DNA from: Epiperipatus broadwayi
Taxonomy: Eukaryota; Onychophora; Udeonychophora; Euonychophora; Peripatidae
Length of the DNA stretch: 64,000 nt
Direction: 5' to 3'
NCBI GenBank assembly: GCA_028023455.1
Contig: JAQFVV010006313.1
Coordinates: 1,248,992 to 1,312,991 of the forward strand
Shown piece by piece: positions 1-12,472 of the stretch (positions within the stretch are counted from its first letter, which is position 1; each line of letters begins with the position of its first letter). Made by a program: the position numbers and the translations under genes. Under the pieces are notes generated by a model. The model worked only from the letters and a program-made list of their open reading frames with translations. It searched no databases and was not told the DNA's origin.

Positions 1-680
1 AAATAAATATTAATATTGCAATCTGATTTTGAAATTAAAATCAAGCATGTTTTCTGATAATTGTAAAAATATATATTATCTATTTTTAAAAATCTTTATT
101 GCTTTTGAAAAAATTAAAATTGTTTTTAATCAAGAGAAGAAAAAACAGATTTTAATTAGTGTGTTTTTATCAGCCCACCTATGTAGATATAAAAGATTGA
201 ATAAAAAGATTATATTAGTTTGGCTAATAATTTTTGTAAAACTTTGGCTACTAACTTTTTGAGAAGAGTTAGCTAATAGTTTTTCAATAGTTTGTGGCAG
301 TTGGCAGAGTTGGATAGTTGGTTTCCAGAGTTATACAAGTTGTTACCATAAAATTATAATGGAAGGCAAAAAGGATGGCAAGTCCATTAGCTAACTGCTC
401 TATGGTTCCTTATGAAGAATTTTTGACTTACATGAAGTCAGACCCACTTTTTGTGTTCACTATAGCATTACAAATATCTTCTAAAAGAAAATGTGCTTGC
501 TTGAAATCTTTGTAAAACCAAGCAAATGCTAACAAACTGATGATACCTATCTTAATAATGACACTACTTGGACTATCCCTTTTCCGATGAGACAATTCTC
601 GACTGGTCCCCATCAAAAAGAAACCATCAATTGCTGAAGAATTGTTTTATATTTATGCTGATTTAGCTGTGTGCAAAGAA
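1..680. other. AT-rich sequence without recognisable gene
   Basis: No coding signal or repeat family is visible. The few short open frames are lysine/isoleucine/leucine-rich, as expected by chance in very AT-rich DNA. Confidence 0.6.
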
Positions 681-688
681 GCACACAT

Positions 689-728
<40 letters not shown>

Positions 729-733
729 ATATG

Positions 734-781
<48 letters not shown>
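681..781. repeat. (TA)n tract with hairpin arms
   Basis: Two (TA)n runs are separated by a short GC-containing bridge. The sequence left of the first run (GCACACATAAAGGTA, from 681) is nearly the reverse complement of the bridge (TACCTATATGTGC, to about 736). The first run is therefore the core of an imperfect hairpin. It belongs to a group of similar TA-cored hairpins in this window. Confidence 0.8.
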
Positions 782-783
<2 letters not shown>

Positions 784-1400
784 TAAGTTATTTTAGTTGT
801 TACTTAAAATGACATTTAAAAATATAACTCAAAGTGTAAGTAATAATTTTGTGTGGATTAAAAATAAAAAGGAAAAGGATTAATAGATGATTCTATATTT
901 AAAAAAAAGACATTATAATTAATTAACCTGTGATACTTATATGTATATAAAGAACAATTTTATTTTTCATTTATTAAAAAAAGAGACATTTTAAAAGTGA
1001 AACAAAAACAAATAATTTTGCTTGAATTAAAAGAAACTTGCAAGTGTATTATTTTAAAAGCATTTATAAATTTTAGTCAAAGTGACCTGGTAGGGGAATA
1101 CCTGTTATAAGTTAGTACTTTCTTTTAAAGGAAGAGAAACATTTAAAATCTGTGTTTTAAATTTAAAGACATTATAATTCATCAACCAACAGTAATCCTG
1201 TCAAGACTGACTTTATTTTTTAAAAAATAGAATGGAGAAAGAAAATATTTTGATTGACTATAAAAAACAAGACTAATTATTTTAATTCATATCATCTAGA
1301 GATACTCACATATGAACAAATTTTCATATATTTTCCAAATGAAACTAATTATGAAAGATAGTTTTAATAATTTTATTAGTTTGATCAGTTCAAATATGTT
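782..1400. other. AT-rich sequence, nothing recognised
   Basis: Only A/T homopolymer runs and scattered short TA repeats. No coding-like composition or repeat boundary can be seen. Confidence 0.5.
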
Positions 1401-1415
1401 ATGTTAATAAATGTT

Positions 1416-1418
1416 ATA

Positions 1419-1454
<36 letters not shown>

Positions 1455-1497
1455 CATTTAGTGATATATATATATATATATATATATCACTAAATGT
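1416..1497. repeat. (TA)n tract ending in a perfect palindrome
   Basis: The right half, 1454-1497, is a perfect palindrome. The arms are ACATTTAGTG (1454-1463) and CACTAAATGT (1488-1497), with a (TA)n core between them. The left half is (TA)n with a CATA interruption. Confidence 0.85.
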
Positions 1498-2595
1498 GAT
1501 AACTTTAAATTTTAATAATTTATTATATTTTATATGATGATTGAAAGATAAATCAATTGTACTGCACATCTATATATAAATATCAATGTGTGTCAAATAG
1601 ACATATATAAATTTTAGTCATTTTATGGCAATTCAAAGTTGTTTAGAAATTATAACATATATGTATATATCAATCAAATAAAACACATATGTAAAATGTA
1701 ATTACTTTAAAATTTTATTAAAGGTCAATTGAAATGTATTCATTTTATATTATAAAATGTGTGTCTATGTAAATATATATATATGTATGTGTAGGATATA
1801 AACCCATTAAGTGGTATTGGAAATCACATTGTAATAAATTGAATTTTGTTTTATGTTAATCCACACATATATGTAAATTTAATCATTTTTTGTTAGTGTT
1901 ATTTCATGACAATTCAAATATGTTCAAAAATTGTTAATCATCTGTGTGGAATGCATTTTAAGTAAACTTATTGGAAGATATATGTAGAGCACAATATAAT
2001 AACTTGAAGTTTATATATTATTCATGTAAATCATGATATGATAGTATTTATTGTATGTTAATCAAAATCAAAAAACTTATATATGTATACCCTTATTCTA
2101 GAGATCTTAACTTCATTTTTTTGATATTATTATGAATAAATGTGTATTCAATTGTTAAAATTATTCCAGTGGCTTAACTCTAAAAAAAGTTTTAAATATT
2201 GTAAGTTTGCATCATCTCTTGATCATAATAAAAATAATAGACATTGTTCTCTGAACTAGATCTGAGCATAATAGACTGATATATTGAAGGGGATATATTT
2301 AGGTGCAGGAACATCCAGTGATGATGATATTCCCATAAATCATCATCATCCTTGTTGGCACAAAGAGAATACTCATTAAATCCCATGCCCTACATTTATT
2401 TTAGTTTAGTCATTATTATTATTTAAGTTTATATTTAGACAGTACATTAAAGGTACTAAGTGGCTAGAGCATTGATAATGATTAGCATGTTTTAATGTCC
2501 CAGCATTATTATTTTATGGTTATATATTATAATGGATTAGCATGTAGGTTTGTGCATCCAAATTAATGATTAATGAAATGCCCCAATCTAGCAAA
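1498..2595. other. AT-rich sequence, nothing recognised
   Basis: There is no open frame with gene-like composition. A short ATC/ATG-rich patch lies near 2320-2350. Confidence 0.5.
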
Positions 2596-2655
2596 GAAAG
2601 TCTCAATGGTTAGGCTGGCCTACAATAGATTCATTTCAAACCCAGCCACAAGATG
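2596..2655 (+). repeat. possible tRNA-derived SINE fragment
   Basis: A TCTCAATGGTTAGGC stretch that could be an A box is followed about 35 nt later by TTTCAAACCCAGCC, close to a pol III B box (GGTTCRANNCC). No acceptor stem or tail is obvious, so this is a tentative diverged SINE head. Confidence 0.35.
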
Positions 2656-2952
2656 GACTGTTGATTTATTGTATTAATGTATTTTGCTTAATCATTCTTG
2701 ATGATAAATGGTTATTTTGAGTATTACTTTTACTTATTGATCATGCTGATTGATGTATAGTTAATTATACTTGTAATTGCTCTAAGGAGTTAACTGTACT
2801 GATCTCTCAGTGATCTCATGGATTTATGATATATAATTATTTGCATATCATTTGATATTAGACATTATGTTAATATCTTATTTAATAATTTCTTGAAAAT
2901 CTAATATTTATAGACTTACTAAATTTAATATCTTGAATAAATACTTAGATAG

Positions 2953-5019
2953 TATATATATATATATATATTGTAACGAGACAGCGTTACATCAGTATTA
3001 GATCTAGGAAGCATCGATAAACACACACACACCAGCAAGCAACATAAAACACTCGTAATTTTATTTTCGTAACTCGTAATAGTTTTTTCTCTCTTAAATA
3101 CATTTATAAAACACATCGATAAAATACAGACGGTAAAACGTCTAATTAAATGATTAAAACCTTTAGATAATAAAAAATAATAACAAAAAATAATGTGCTC
3201 TCCTAAATAATAAAATATAATATGCACTCCTAAATAATAAAATATAATTGCCAATCAAAATCACCACGGGGAATTAAAAAATGTTTATTTTAGAAATATA
3301 ATTTTAACTAGAATAAAACTTATAGAAAAGATTTGAGGAAAAGATAAATGCTCGACTTCTAAATTTAAAATAACTTGTATTGTTCTGGTAAAACACACGC
3401 ACACACGCATGCATTCGAGGTGTGAAGGAATAAGGTTGGTTGAGTGAGATTGCAAAATGAGATTGTCTCAAAATAAATATTGCCTTTAGCACAAAGAGTG
3501 AGTGAACAGGTACCTCCAACGCGGACCTGAACGACAACTCCAAGAACAGGGAACTATGGGGGTAGATTGGATCCCAAGATATGGATCAACCCTTATAAAT
3601 ACCAGTCAAAACCTATTCAATGGGTCGGTTCGATTCGATTCATTTCGATTGATACATTATCATTACTGTGTTTTTTTATTTTCAAATTCTCAGTACGCCG
3701 AGTTAGCACCTGCTCATTTTATTCCGATGCTTATGCTTTTATTTTAACAATAAAATTGTTCTGAATTAGCTTGATTTATTCCTCAGTATTTACGATGACC
3801 ATTATGAAATTAATACCAAGAGCGTCGACTGTCATGAGGGGCTAATAAACCCTTCAGTGACTGATCGGCGCTCCGCTACTGAAATATCTCCGAAGCTATG
3901 AAATTCTGATAACATCGTCGTGATAAGTGAATGCTCCTCATAATAGAAATGTTCCGTGAAATACCCAAACTCGTCCAGACCAATCGACATTCGTGTAACC
4001 AAGACAAATCCTAGGTAAATATGTTTTATATTATGTTCATTCACTCAATTTAGAAACTCGTAAGGCAATCTCGTAATTAACCAACATAAATTTACTCAAA
4101 TAAATCTTAAGACTTTCCTCGTCATAATAGTTTATCTTTGTTACTGAACTTTGTAAACATGAACTTTGAACTTAAGTGAATCTAAGGAAAGATTATATAT
4201 TTATCAAATAGAAAGGAACTTTCTCGTTATTCAAATTATGTTATGACTAATTATGATTCTCTGTGAGCGTGAATGTATGTGCGCGTGTGTAATAAATCAA
4301 TTAATAATGTTTTCTTTTCATATTTAATAAACTTGTTCAATATCTAATCAAGTCGAGCATATCTCAAATCTTTTCACACACAATCAAAACCGTAGTTTAT
4401 TTATTCTTTGATAACATATCTTTGAAGTAGATTTAGTTAATTTTAATTTTCATTTAGTTACTTTATTAATTATGTCAACATCGTGCCGTAAGTCACGATG
4501 TTTCTTATTTCACCTTAGTTAAGATAGATTTAAGAGCGGGCGGGTCTATAATCAGTCAAAATAAACGTCAATTAATTATGTTCTATACGATAAAGCGGGG
4601 GGATGAACTTGTAAGCCTTGTGTTCGGGACGTAAGCGAACAACCTCATAGGTCAGTGATATCCAATAAATGATCCTTATGCCGTGATCGACTTATTAGAA
4701 AACCATGCTGATTTTCATTAGCGGACAATGCGTCTTCTCCGGGAGGAGTCGTCCTAGAAACAATCATGCAACAACCTTGAGACACCTTATTGGTCCATGC
4801 TGGGAGTGTTGAGCTAGTGGGTGGGATTAGACTTCGAAATCGTTTTGACATGATGTAAGGTGATGCGAGTAATTAAAATCAACTTAAATAATCGTATCTG
4901 GCGCCCCCTTATGTGGATCGTGAATAACTGTCGATGTAAGAAAATAAATAAAGCCTTACGCTATGTCATGTTTGTTTCGAAGCCCGTAATCTCGGGGATA
5001 GTGAGAGGGGTTCCGGTTG

Positions 5020-5052
<33 letters not shown>
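2953..5052. mobile_element. ~2-kb CpG-rich insert within a (TA)n tract
   Basis: From 2971 to 5019 the sequence is richer in G+C and in CpG than anything around it. It is bounded on both sides by (TA)n (2953-2971 and 5020-5052), as if it had entered one TA microsatellite. The left end (TTGTAACGAG) and the reverse complement of the right end (TTGCAACCGG) agree at 8 of 10 positions, and the termini can be read as TG...CA. The first 20 nt contain a perfect hairpin, TGTAACG (2972-2978) against CGTTACA (2985-2991). A TGGCGCCCCC motif at 4899 resembles a retroelement primer-binding site. No ORF encodes a recognisable protein. It could be a long solo or truncated LTR, a non-autonomous LTR element, or a short-TIR DNA element; the ends favour a mobile element but the class is unresolved. 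Confidence 0.5.
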
Positions 5053-5058
<6 letters not shown>

Positions 5059-6238
5059 ATGTCAAGTCCAATATTCAATCTTAAAATTAAATATTGATAA
5101 AAATATTTTATAGGAAATACCTTTTTTATTGTATACGTAAAAAACAAAAACAAATATTGTTTCTGAAATTAGAATTGAAGTTTTTAGATTGCAACTGAAA
5201 TAAAAATGTGGGACATCCAGAAATTAATTAATTCCATTCCTAAATAAATCTACCACACTTTTATTTCAAGTTTACCCTAAAAAACCCAATTGTGTTGAAG
5301 AATCAATTATTTTTGGAGTTTTAGTACATAACAAATAAAACCATTTATTATATAATATTTTTACTTCTATTTATATGTGTGTAAATATTTTTACATGTAA
5401 ATGATGTTCATGTATACCATGTTTAAACTCTTTTTGTAATAACAATTGTTATTTTTATTTTATTGAAATAATTTTGTTTTCCTATATTTAAAATGTTTGA
5501 CCATCATCCTTTTTTGCTATGCATTTTTAATATCAATATATCAAATAAGACATTTTCATTTGATATGTGTGGGTGATAATTGGATGCCTGTCCATTGCCC
5601 ATAGTACATTTAACTACCATGAAAAAAACAATTAGCATTATAAACATGGGACATAAGAGTATCTAATAAGGATAGAAGTATTAGTTGTGTGATGACTGTG
5701 ATGCTATACTAATAAAGCTATATCTTACATTTTTATTAAATTTAAATCATAATCATTACTTTACTCATGGTTGTTCTAAGAGTTAATACATTTTTGCTTG
5801 CCTAAAAATACTTTTATTTTATAAAATTAAAGTTAAGAAATATGTTTATTTTAGTTAAATACATATAGTTATAACAAATGCAACAGAAGGGTACTTAATT
5901 ATTTCATCTTTATGCAAATGCATTCAGTTATTATAAATGTATATCAAAAGCACTCTAAATGTTGAATAAAGGATCAAGAATAGACTGAATCCATCTATTC
6001 TTATAACTTCTCTATATTAATTTCACTCACAATTACCAACAGTGTTGGCAGAGGTATGCTTGTATACATCAGGGCATCAATAATATGTGGATTTATTCTA
6101 TTCTTGATTCCTTGTTTAATATTCATAGCCTGACCAGAATTTATTTTTTTTATTTACATATACATTGAAATGTGTTTAATTATATATATATATATAATGT
6201 TTAAGGCGAAATGGGTTTGTAAATAGTCATTAAAAAAC
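5053..6238. other. AT-rich sequence, nothing recognised
   Basis: Low-complexity AT-rich DNA with no coding signal and no repeat boundary that I could identify. A short (TA)n lies at about 6182-6197. Confidence 0.5.
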
Positions 6239-6404
6239 AGTCAACACTTCCACAATCCAAAAAATAACATTCTACAATTTCAAACTGTTGTCAAGGCAAC
6301 CTCCTTTTGACAAAAAAATGGAATCCTGCATTTATTAATGCCTTGACAACAGTTTGAATTTGTTGATTGTAATTGATACTGGGATTGTCTGTGCTGACAA
6401 ATCC
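6239..6404. mobile_element. foldback / MITE-like element
   Basis: Long imperfect inverted repeat. The inner arms 6276-6298 and 6339-6361 match at about 22 of 23 positions (core CAAACTGTTGTCAAGGCA). Weaker outer arms (about 6242-6260 and 6385-6402, sharing CAC and ACAATCC) extend the stem. The whole ~165-bp unit can fold back on itself around a ~40-nt loop. No target duplication was found. Confidence 0.6.
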
Positions 6405-8720
6405 ATTTAACCTTGAACATTATTATACTTATTATTTAAGTAATACTTTGGATGTAATTTGAAATTTAAATTGCAATTTGTAATGTTATAATTGACTATT
6501 TATTGTTTCCATTACCTGTTTAAATATGTTTATTTAAACTTTTTTGTATCAATAATTTTAATTTATTGTGGTTAAGTTGCAATAATTAGTGTCTACATAA
6601 ATATATTAGACCATTATTAAAGGCGAGAATAACAAATTCTCCTAATACATTTTTTATAGATATGTAAATATTAGTAGTCCCACTAGCATATCTTCAAGAG
6701 ACAGTCGGGGTCACATCATAATCCAAAAATCTAATTAATTCATCTCGAGAGTAAAAAAAATCACATATAAAGCAAAATTTCCATTAATTATTATAAAAAT
6801 TTAAAAAAAAGTTATCTAGGACAAAAACGATTACATAATCCTTATTTGTTAGCTTTATATTAAAATTTTCTAAATAATTGAAGAAAAGAATAGTGTGTGT
6901 GTTTTTGTGTGTGCTAAGCCATGAAAGATAAAAACATGAACAAATATTTTTCTTTGATGATTGCTTGGGAAGTAAGTACTAAAAACAATATTCTAAACTT
7001 CATTATTCATGCTTTAAATATATATTTATAACTAATATTCCTTAATGTAATGCAAATTAATTATGATTATATAATCAACAATGTTAATATGATTACTTTA
7101 ACATTTATTATAATATATTTATTAAAATTTGCAACTGCAATTTTTATATATAATATTCATGTGTGCTTTAATAAGTTTTATATTCTAAAAGTAAATTCTA
7201 AACAAAATAGTGTTGTGAAAATATTTTCTGTGAGAGAATAAATGTGCATTTTTAAGCTCAATTCAAGCATATAACAAATATCAGCTGAAGTATTTTGAAG
7301 GGTTTTTATGCTTCTCATGCAGTGAAGTTATTGTGAGATTACTCTTTATACAAAAATACTTTGAAGTTTTAATAGTACTAAATTTTTTTAAAAAAAATCC
7401 TTTTTATACCTTTAACATTCTAACTATTTAAAAAAGTTTTGATTCATATGACATGTCAATTTTAAAGAAAAAAAACAAGCTCTTAAATATATGAAAAAAC
7501 AAAGCCACTCAAAAATGATGATGTTTATTTTCAGATATTTAATCAGAAAAACATTAAGTTATACTCAAATGGCTAGATAATAAAATTTTACTAGATTAGT
7601 AAACTAAGCTAATGTAATAATTAGAATTTTGACAATTGTCAATGGAAAAATGTTGGAAAATACTAGCACACAAGACTGTACCCTGTCTGTGTAAATGTTA
7701 TTTTTTTTAATTAGGTACTTTAACATTTTTTTAAGAATTAATGTAAATTAAACAAAACATTTTAATAAATGTGAGAAATTTACCCAGCCTAAAAGGCTGT
7801 CGTTTTTGTAATATTTTGTTTCTAATTGGTTGCTTTAATAATTTCTTTGTAAGGATTTAATTTACATTAAACAGAATATTTTAATCTTATATGAATAAAT
7901 GTCTAAAATTTACAATTGTAACCGTGGAAAAAATGTTTGGAAAAATGTGACCTATTTAGGATTCTTCAGATATGTACCAGCAAGGTATTAATAAAACTAA
8001 ATTTAAATTAGATTTTTAAGTGGTCAACTATAAAAATTATGGTTTTTTAATTGTAGAATTACTTTGTTTGCATAAAATATGCTTCATAATGAAAATTACA
8101 AATGATTAACTGTTTTAAAGGCTGGAATTATTCCTTTTGCATAAAGTGTTTATAATATAAATTATAATTTAATTAAGTATTGTTATTGATTAATGAAAAA
8201 AATAAAGGTTTTTTTTTTGTTGTTGTTGTTGTTAAATGTAAATTTGACAGCATTGTGGATAAACATTTTTTTTTTTAATAGGCTGTGAATTTGACACATG
8301 ATAGCCTTATGGACAAACATCCATATATTTACATGGGTTTTATGAATATAGATTATTCATCCAATATTTCTGAATAATTATATATATATATAAACTCATC
8401 ACTAGTTGTCTTTAAAAAATGTTAAATTTAATGAAACTAAAAGAATGAGATCTATTTTAAATAGCTTTAATTTAATGATGCCATCAAAATAAAAAAGTTA
8501 TAATAATAATTAGTAAGATGTAACATTTTTGTAATGATTTTGTTGATTATAAAAAGCTATTCCAATATGTATGATTTTGTACTGCCAATTCATTTTTGTA
8601 AAATTATGGCAGAAGCCCAGATTATTGTCAAATTCTGAAAAAAACAACAAAAAATATAATAGTAGATATTATTAAATGTGTTTATCAAACTGTTTTTCTC
8701 TCTCTGCAGAACGTTTTATA
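6405..8720. other. AT-rich sequence, nothing recognised
   Basis: No gene-like ORF. There are short homopolymers, a GTT run (8218-8234) and a short (TA)n (8380-8392). Confidence 0.5.
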
Positions 8721-9322
8721 AAAAGTGCTAGTCTTATAGACAAAGACACCACTCGATGGCACTGTTTTTGTGCTAAAACATAAAAATGTTGTTTCTGCAG
8801 CCAACACATTTGAACCTGCATTTTTTATAATACAACTTTTTTGTTGTGCTACAGATTGCAGGTCACTATGTCACATTGCAGTACAGCATGTATGTTGCAT
8901 CGCAGCAAATAAATTTGGCGAATTCACACAGATATACAATTGTTACGGCTTGGTGAGAGGGTGTGTGTATTTGAATTGGATGGGAATGTTGTTTTTATTG
9001 AATTTTTTTTTAAAGTATTGAAATGTTCAGATTTTCTAAAATAATAATTATCCGATTCTTTACACCATACTGCATTGAAGTTTTAAGTGGAAAATGTTGA
9101 CAAGATATTTTTGTAAAGTGAGTTGGAATTAGGTAAAGTGTCAAGTAACTCACTGTTTGTAACATTCCACGAGACAAACAATATTCTACCGTGTGTTTAT
9201 TTTTGAAATGAAAAATAGTGGTAACACAAAAGTATCCAGAAAGAAAAGTACAATTCTACATTTTTTTTTAAATTTTATAAACAGCATATATTATAAACAT
9301 GGTTAATAAGTAAATAAGACAT

Positions 9323-9323
<1 letters not shown>

Positions 9324-9354
<31 letters not shown>

Positions 9355-9365
9355 CATACAATATA

Positions 9366-9386
<21 letters not shown>
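9324..9386. repeat. (TA)n tracts
   Basis: Two TA runs separated by a short CATACATACAATA spacer. Confidence 0.85.
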
Positions 9387-9396
<10 letters not shown>

Positions 9397-9551
9397 TAAA
9401 AAAAACTTTTACACTCTTTTTTTTCTCAGACTACTGTTATACTTTGTTGAATATATTTTACATTTATTGTTATCATTTATTTTATATATGTTAATAAAAA
9501 TAATATTTACAAAAATACAATTTTGATATTTTTGTACATTACAAACAACAG

Positions 9552-9662
9552 AACCCTAACCCTAATCCTAAACCTAATTCTAAAACTAACCCTAAACCTA
9601 ATCCTAAGCCTAACCCTAAAACTAACCCTATACCTAACCCTAACCCTAAACCTAACTCTAAC
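9552..9662 (+). repeat. interstitial degenerate CCCTAA telomere-like repeat
   Basis: About 18 hexamer units of CCCTAA with variants AACCTAA, TCCTAA, ACTAA and GCCTAA. This is the TTAGGG telomere type read on the opposite strand. The divergence of units and their position inside a repeat-bounded block argue for an old interstitial tract rather than a chromosome end. Confidence 0.85.
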
Positions 9663-10190
9663 AACTTTTACTTTTTGTTGTCATTCTATTTGAAATAAAA
9701 AATAGTGGTAATATCTGTTTCTCTGTAAAAAATCAAAATGTAAAACGAAGACTAAAAAAGTAAAAAATAGTGGTAACGCAATAATATCTGTTTCTCTGTA
9801 AAAATTAAAATTTAAAAGGAATACTAAGAAATTTTACTTTTTATTCCGATTATGAGTTTTTAAACAATAACAACAAAAAAGCCATAACCCCACTAAAAAA
9901 ATATCCGATTGAAAATTGTTTTTTTCTAATAAAACAAAATAAAAAATATGAATCAAATTGTAATTTGTTGATTTATTTTACATTTATTGTTATCATTTAA
10001 TTTGTATATGTTAATAAAAAATAATATTTAAAAAAGATGATTTTGTTATTTTCACATTACAAAAAACACATCAAAATGATTAAAATCAGAGGCCTGGGAA
10101 TGTTCATATTTTATAGTTTTAGTGTGAAAATGGCGCCATCGAACAGCGTCTTTGTCTATAATACTAGCACCACAATATTTAATGGAATCA

Positions 10191-10275
<85 letters not shown>

Positions 10276-10278
10276 GTG

Positions 10279-10351
<73 letters not shown>
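10191..10351 (+). repeat. compound (TAA)n-(TGA)n-(TAA)n microsatellite
   Basis: A TAA run changes to TGA repeats (10238-10277) and back to TAA. The homopolymeric Asn/Asp and Leu/Ser frames across it are artefacts of the repeat. Confidence 0.95.
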
Positions 10352-10354
<3 letters not shown>

Positions 10355-10373
10355 GGTGAGAAGCAAATGGTTC

Positions 10374-10684
10374 ATCTGTTCAGAGTCAAAGTAACAAGCT
10401 CCAGAGAAATACTAAAAACCTAAAGCTAAAAAGGTAAAAAAATTCCTGTACACACTTTGACAATTCAGAATTAATTTACATCTTTTTTTCAATATTCTGT
10501 GATAATTTTCATTCAAAATTTTAACAAAAATCAAATTATTAAATGATAATTTTAAAAACAATAAGGCAACAGAGATATCACATGACTAGATCTTTCCATA
10601 GTAGTCCTGCAGCATACAGTTCAGTTGTTCACAGTCAAGGTAACAAGCTTTAATGTTTTACTTTAAAAGTACTAGAAACCTAAA
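10374..10684 (+). repeat. ~55-bp direct repeat pair
   Basis: 10374-10425 and about 10625-10684 share GTTCASAGTCAARGTAACAAGCT and a following TACTARAAACCTAAA segment, about 250 bp apart. The sequence between them is AT-rich and unassigned. Confidence 0.5.
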
Positions 10685-10690
10685 TCTGAT

Positions 10691-11810
10691 AAGATGCAAT
10701 TCATTCTGAATAGTATTTTTTTTATTTTACCATGATGTTATTTATGTCAACTATTATTTTTTCTTTTCCCAAATCACAATTTATGCTAAACTACATTTTT
10801 CCATTTTCCCAAAATGCAATTCATGCTGTCTAGTAATTTTTCCAATTCTCAAGATGCAATTTATACTGAACTATTTTTTTTTCCAATTTCCCAAGATGCA
10901 ATTCATGCTGATTAGTGTTTTTTTTTTATTTTTGCAAAATAAAATTTATGCCAAATTAGTATTTTTCCATTTTTCCAAAATCGAGTTTCTGCTTATTAGT
11001 ATTTTTCCCAAGATGCAATTCAGGCTAAATAGTGTTTTTCCATTTTTCCAAAAATGCAATTCATCCTGAATTGGTATTACTTTCATTTCCCCACCAAGAT
11101 CCAATTATTGCTGACTAGTTTTTTTTTCCAATTTCCCAAGATGCAAATCATGGTGACTACTATTTTTCCATTTTCCCAAAATTAATTCATTCTGAATTAG
11201 TATTTTTTTTCATTTTCATGAAATGCAATTCTTGCTGAACTAGTATTTTTTTTCATTTTTCCAAAATGCAATTCATAATAACAAATATCTTTCCACTTTT
11301 CCAAGATGCAATTTGTGCAGACTAGTATTTTTTTATTTCCCCACAATGCAATTTATGCTGAATTAGTATTCTTCTATTTTCCCAAGATGCAATTCAACTT
11401 AACTAGTATTTTCCATTTTCCCAAAATGCAGTTCATGCTAACTATTTTTTTTCCATTTTTCCAAGATGCATTTCATGCTAACTAGTATTTTTTTCATTTT
11501 CCCAAGATGCAATTCCTGCTGAATTAGTATTTTTCACTTTTCACAAGATGCATTTATGCTAACTAGTATTTTTTCATTTTCTCAAGAAACAGTTCTGGCT
11601 GATTAATATTTTTTTATCTTTCCAATATGGAATTCATGCTCAACTAGTATTTTTTCATTTTCACAACATGCAATTCATGCTAACTTGTATTTTTCCATTT
11701 TTCAAAGATGCAATTTATGCTGATTAGTATTTTTTTATTATCCCAAGATGCAATTCGGGTGAATGTATATTTTTCCATTTTCCAATTTATACTGACTAAT
11801 ATTTTTCTTT
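10691..11810 (-). repeat. ~40-bp minisatellite, about 28 copies, related to a hammerhead ribozyme
   Basis: A degenerate tandem array with period about 40-42 bp. On the plus strand each unit reads roughly AAGATGCAATTCATGCTGAA, then CTAGTATTTTTCCATTTTCCC. Unit starts can be followed at 10691, 10731, 10772, 10813, 10851, 10893 and so on to about 11782. Divergence is high and spread along the array, so it is old. The first ~23 nt of the unit match the plus-strand form of the hammerhead motif at 20341-20390 (CCAAGATGCATTTCRTGCT). That block corresponds to the 3' half of the ribozyme: stem II 3' strand, GAAA, stem III, cleavage site and stem I 3' strand. The CTGATGA half is absent from the units. 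Confidence 0.85.
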
Positions 11811-12208
11811 TTTTTTGACATGAAAACTATGTAATAAATGAACAATATGATTTAGCTATGAAAACTATAGTACTCTCAGCAGCAAATGAGCTCATTTTTT
11901 ATGGGACCATATGTCAGTATAATACCAACTTCAAATGCTCCATATTTTTTCATTCATACTGTCATGTGTTTCCATGTATTTTTCTCAATATCACATATGA
12001 AAAAATGCTATGTAAATCTAATTTGATAGGTATCTTGTTATGTAATTTCTTTTCTTTCAATTACTGTAAATCATGTTTTCTTTCCTATCAAAATAGTAAA
12101 ACTTTATTACATATGCGATATCATGAATCAATTTATATTTAAGACCTCATGTTTTCAAAGGTAACTTATGTAATCCTTTTTGAATCTCAATAAATTTTAC
12201 CCTTTGGA

Positions 12209-12210
<2 letters not shown>
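11811..12210 (+). mobile_element. 3' end of a LINE copy, tail (TAA)n
   Basis: The last ~28 nt before the microsatellite (CTCAATAAAT..., 12185-12210) match the 3' end of the 13-18 kb LINE (17853-17876) at nearly all positions, including a polyadenylation signal, and both run straight into (TAA)n. The sequence further upstream is not obviously homologous, so only the terminus is secure. Confidence 0.45.

Positions 12211-12472
<262 letters not shown>

Larger units (their letters stand above)
8725..10171. mobile_element. unit with ~62-bp inverted ends enclosing telomere-like DNA
   Basis: 8725-8790 and 10106-10171 are inverted copies sharing GTGCTAGT, TTATAGACAAAGAC, TCGATGGC and CTAAAAC, about 80% alike by eye. 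The interior holds a ~90-bp direct repeat (about 9450-9550 and 9965-10070), two or three copies of an AAAAATAGTGGTAA block (9213, 9698, 9765) and the CCCTAA-like block at 9552. No transposase-like ORF is present. Best reading: a ~1.45-kb non-autonomous element or composite of unknown class. Confidence 0.5.

Noticed and set aside
4645-4851. 68-codon frame in the CpG-rich insert as a retroelement protein
   Set aside because: No recognisable motif, no continuation in neighbouring frames.
9552-9662. Chromosome end / telomere
   Set aside because: Units are degenerate and flanked on both sides by kilobases of ordinary repeat DNA, so it is interstitial.
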